Source: Embleya sp040605455 | GTDB lineage: Bacteria > Actinomycetota > Actinomycetes > Streptomycetales > Streptomycetaceae | Direction of reading: 5' to 3' | Length of the DNA: 13,684 nucleotides | Assembly: GCF_040605455.1 (NCBI RefSeq) | Contig: NZ_JBEXCV010000195.1 | Coordinates: 1-13,684 of the forward strand | Shown here: positions 13,553 through 13,684 of the stretch, in pieces | Numbering within the stretch: the first letter of the stretch is position 1 | Layout of the letters: the number at the start of each line of letters is the position of its first letter | Program-made: the position numbers and the translations under genes | The notes under the pieces: model-generated | Database searches by the model: none | Told to the model about the DNA's origin: nothing | What the model saw: only the letters and a program-made list of their open reading frames with translations

Positions 13553-13675
13553 CAGCCCGGCCGGCGCTTGAGGCCACCCAGCCCGGCCGGCGTTTGAGGC
13601 CACCCAGCCCGGCCGGCGCTTGAGGCCACCCAGCCCGGCCGGCGCTTGAGGCCACCCAGCCCGGCCGGCGCTTGA
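13553..13675. repeat. 26-bp tandem repeat, four full copies plus a partial fifth
   Basis: Copies start at 13553, 13579, 13605, 13631 and 13657 (the last cut at 13675). Each begins CAGCCCGGCCGGCG, continues CTTGAGG and ends CCACC. The second copy has TTTGAGG instead of CTTGAGG; otherwise the full copies are identical. A degenerate copy precedes them at about 13529-13552. The CCGGCCGG core is palindromic. Similar G/C-rich elements with a (C/T)TTGAGG end are common between Streptomyces genes, as far as I recall. There are no unique spacers, so this is not a CRISPR array. The repeat follows soxR by about 90 bases and runs into the window edge. Confidence 0.9.
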
Positions 13676-13684
13676 AGATCGGAA
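13676..13684 (+). other. Probable sequencing-adapter remnant at the contig end
   Basis: The last nine bases, AGATCGGAA, equal the start of the common Illumina TruSeq adapter (AGATCGGAAGAGC). They replace the expected continuation of the tandem repeat exactly where it should read GGCCACC. This suggests untrimmed adapter at a contig end rather than genomic sequence. Nine bases alone could be chance, but the position makes that less likely. Confidence 0.65.

Noticed and set aside
13529..13675. CRISPR-like array
   Set aside because: Units are contiguous with no spacers, there are no cas genes, and the core is a G/C-rich palindrome; it is a simple tandem repeat.

Overview
The window is high-GC actinomycete DNA. 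The best fit is Streptomycetaceae (Streptomyces or a close relative). The evidence is strongly G/C-biased third codon positions, frequent GTG/TTG starts, a complete 'conservon' (cvnA-E), a DUF6629 membrane protein, lipoprotein L,D-transpeptidases, and a short G/C-rich tandem repeat of a kind common between Streptomyces genes. I see no rRNA, tRNA, transposase, phage gene or CRISPR array. Both edges look like assembly ends: the left edge is a broken fragment of a proline-catabolism dehydrogenase, and the last nine bases match the start of an Illumina adapter.

Layout. 1-245: a P5C-dehydrogenase-like fragment, then a leader with small inverted repeats. 246-1460 (+): a canonical cytochrome P450. 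1463-1499: a perfect 17-bp terminator hairpin shared with the convergent conservon. 1507-5833 (-): the conservon, transcribed as cvnA (sensor-kinase-like membrane protein), cvnB (roadblock/LC7), cvnC (DUF742), cvnD (small GTPase) and cvnE (P450); cvnB to cvnE overlap one another. 5834-6886: about 1 kb with no convincing gene but several strong hairpins. 6887-8161 and 8344-9531 (+): two paralogous lipoprotein L,D-transpeptidases separated by a terminator. 9578-10234 (+): a SAM-dependent methyltransferase. 10393-11088 (+): a DUF6629 seven-helix membrane protein. 11152-12869 (-): a short-chain dehydrogenase and a QueA-like protein, translationally coupled. 13004-13465 (+): SoxR, divergent from that pair. 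13553-13675: a 26-bp tandem repeat.

How the genes work together. The conservon should form a membrane-associated signalling complex in which CvnA recruits CvnB, CvnC and the GTPase CvnD, with CvnE as an associated haem protein. That P450 is unusual: it has Trp in place of the K-helix ExxR arginine and lacks the I-helix acid/threonine pair. The two L,D-transpeptidases are predicted to make 3-3 peptidoglycan cross-links outside the membrane. On the right, SoxR carries its four [2Fe-2S] cysteines. The divergent promoter has a SoxR-box-like palindrome between -35 and -10 elements 19 bp apart, the same geometry as E. coli soxS. This predicts that redox stress or redox-active metabolites switch on the dehydrogenase/QueA-like pair, which is my main candidate for an undescribed module. 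Functions are inferred from motifs read by eye; no database search was run.
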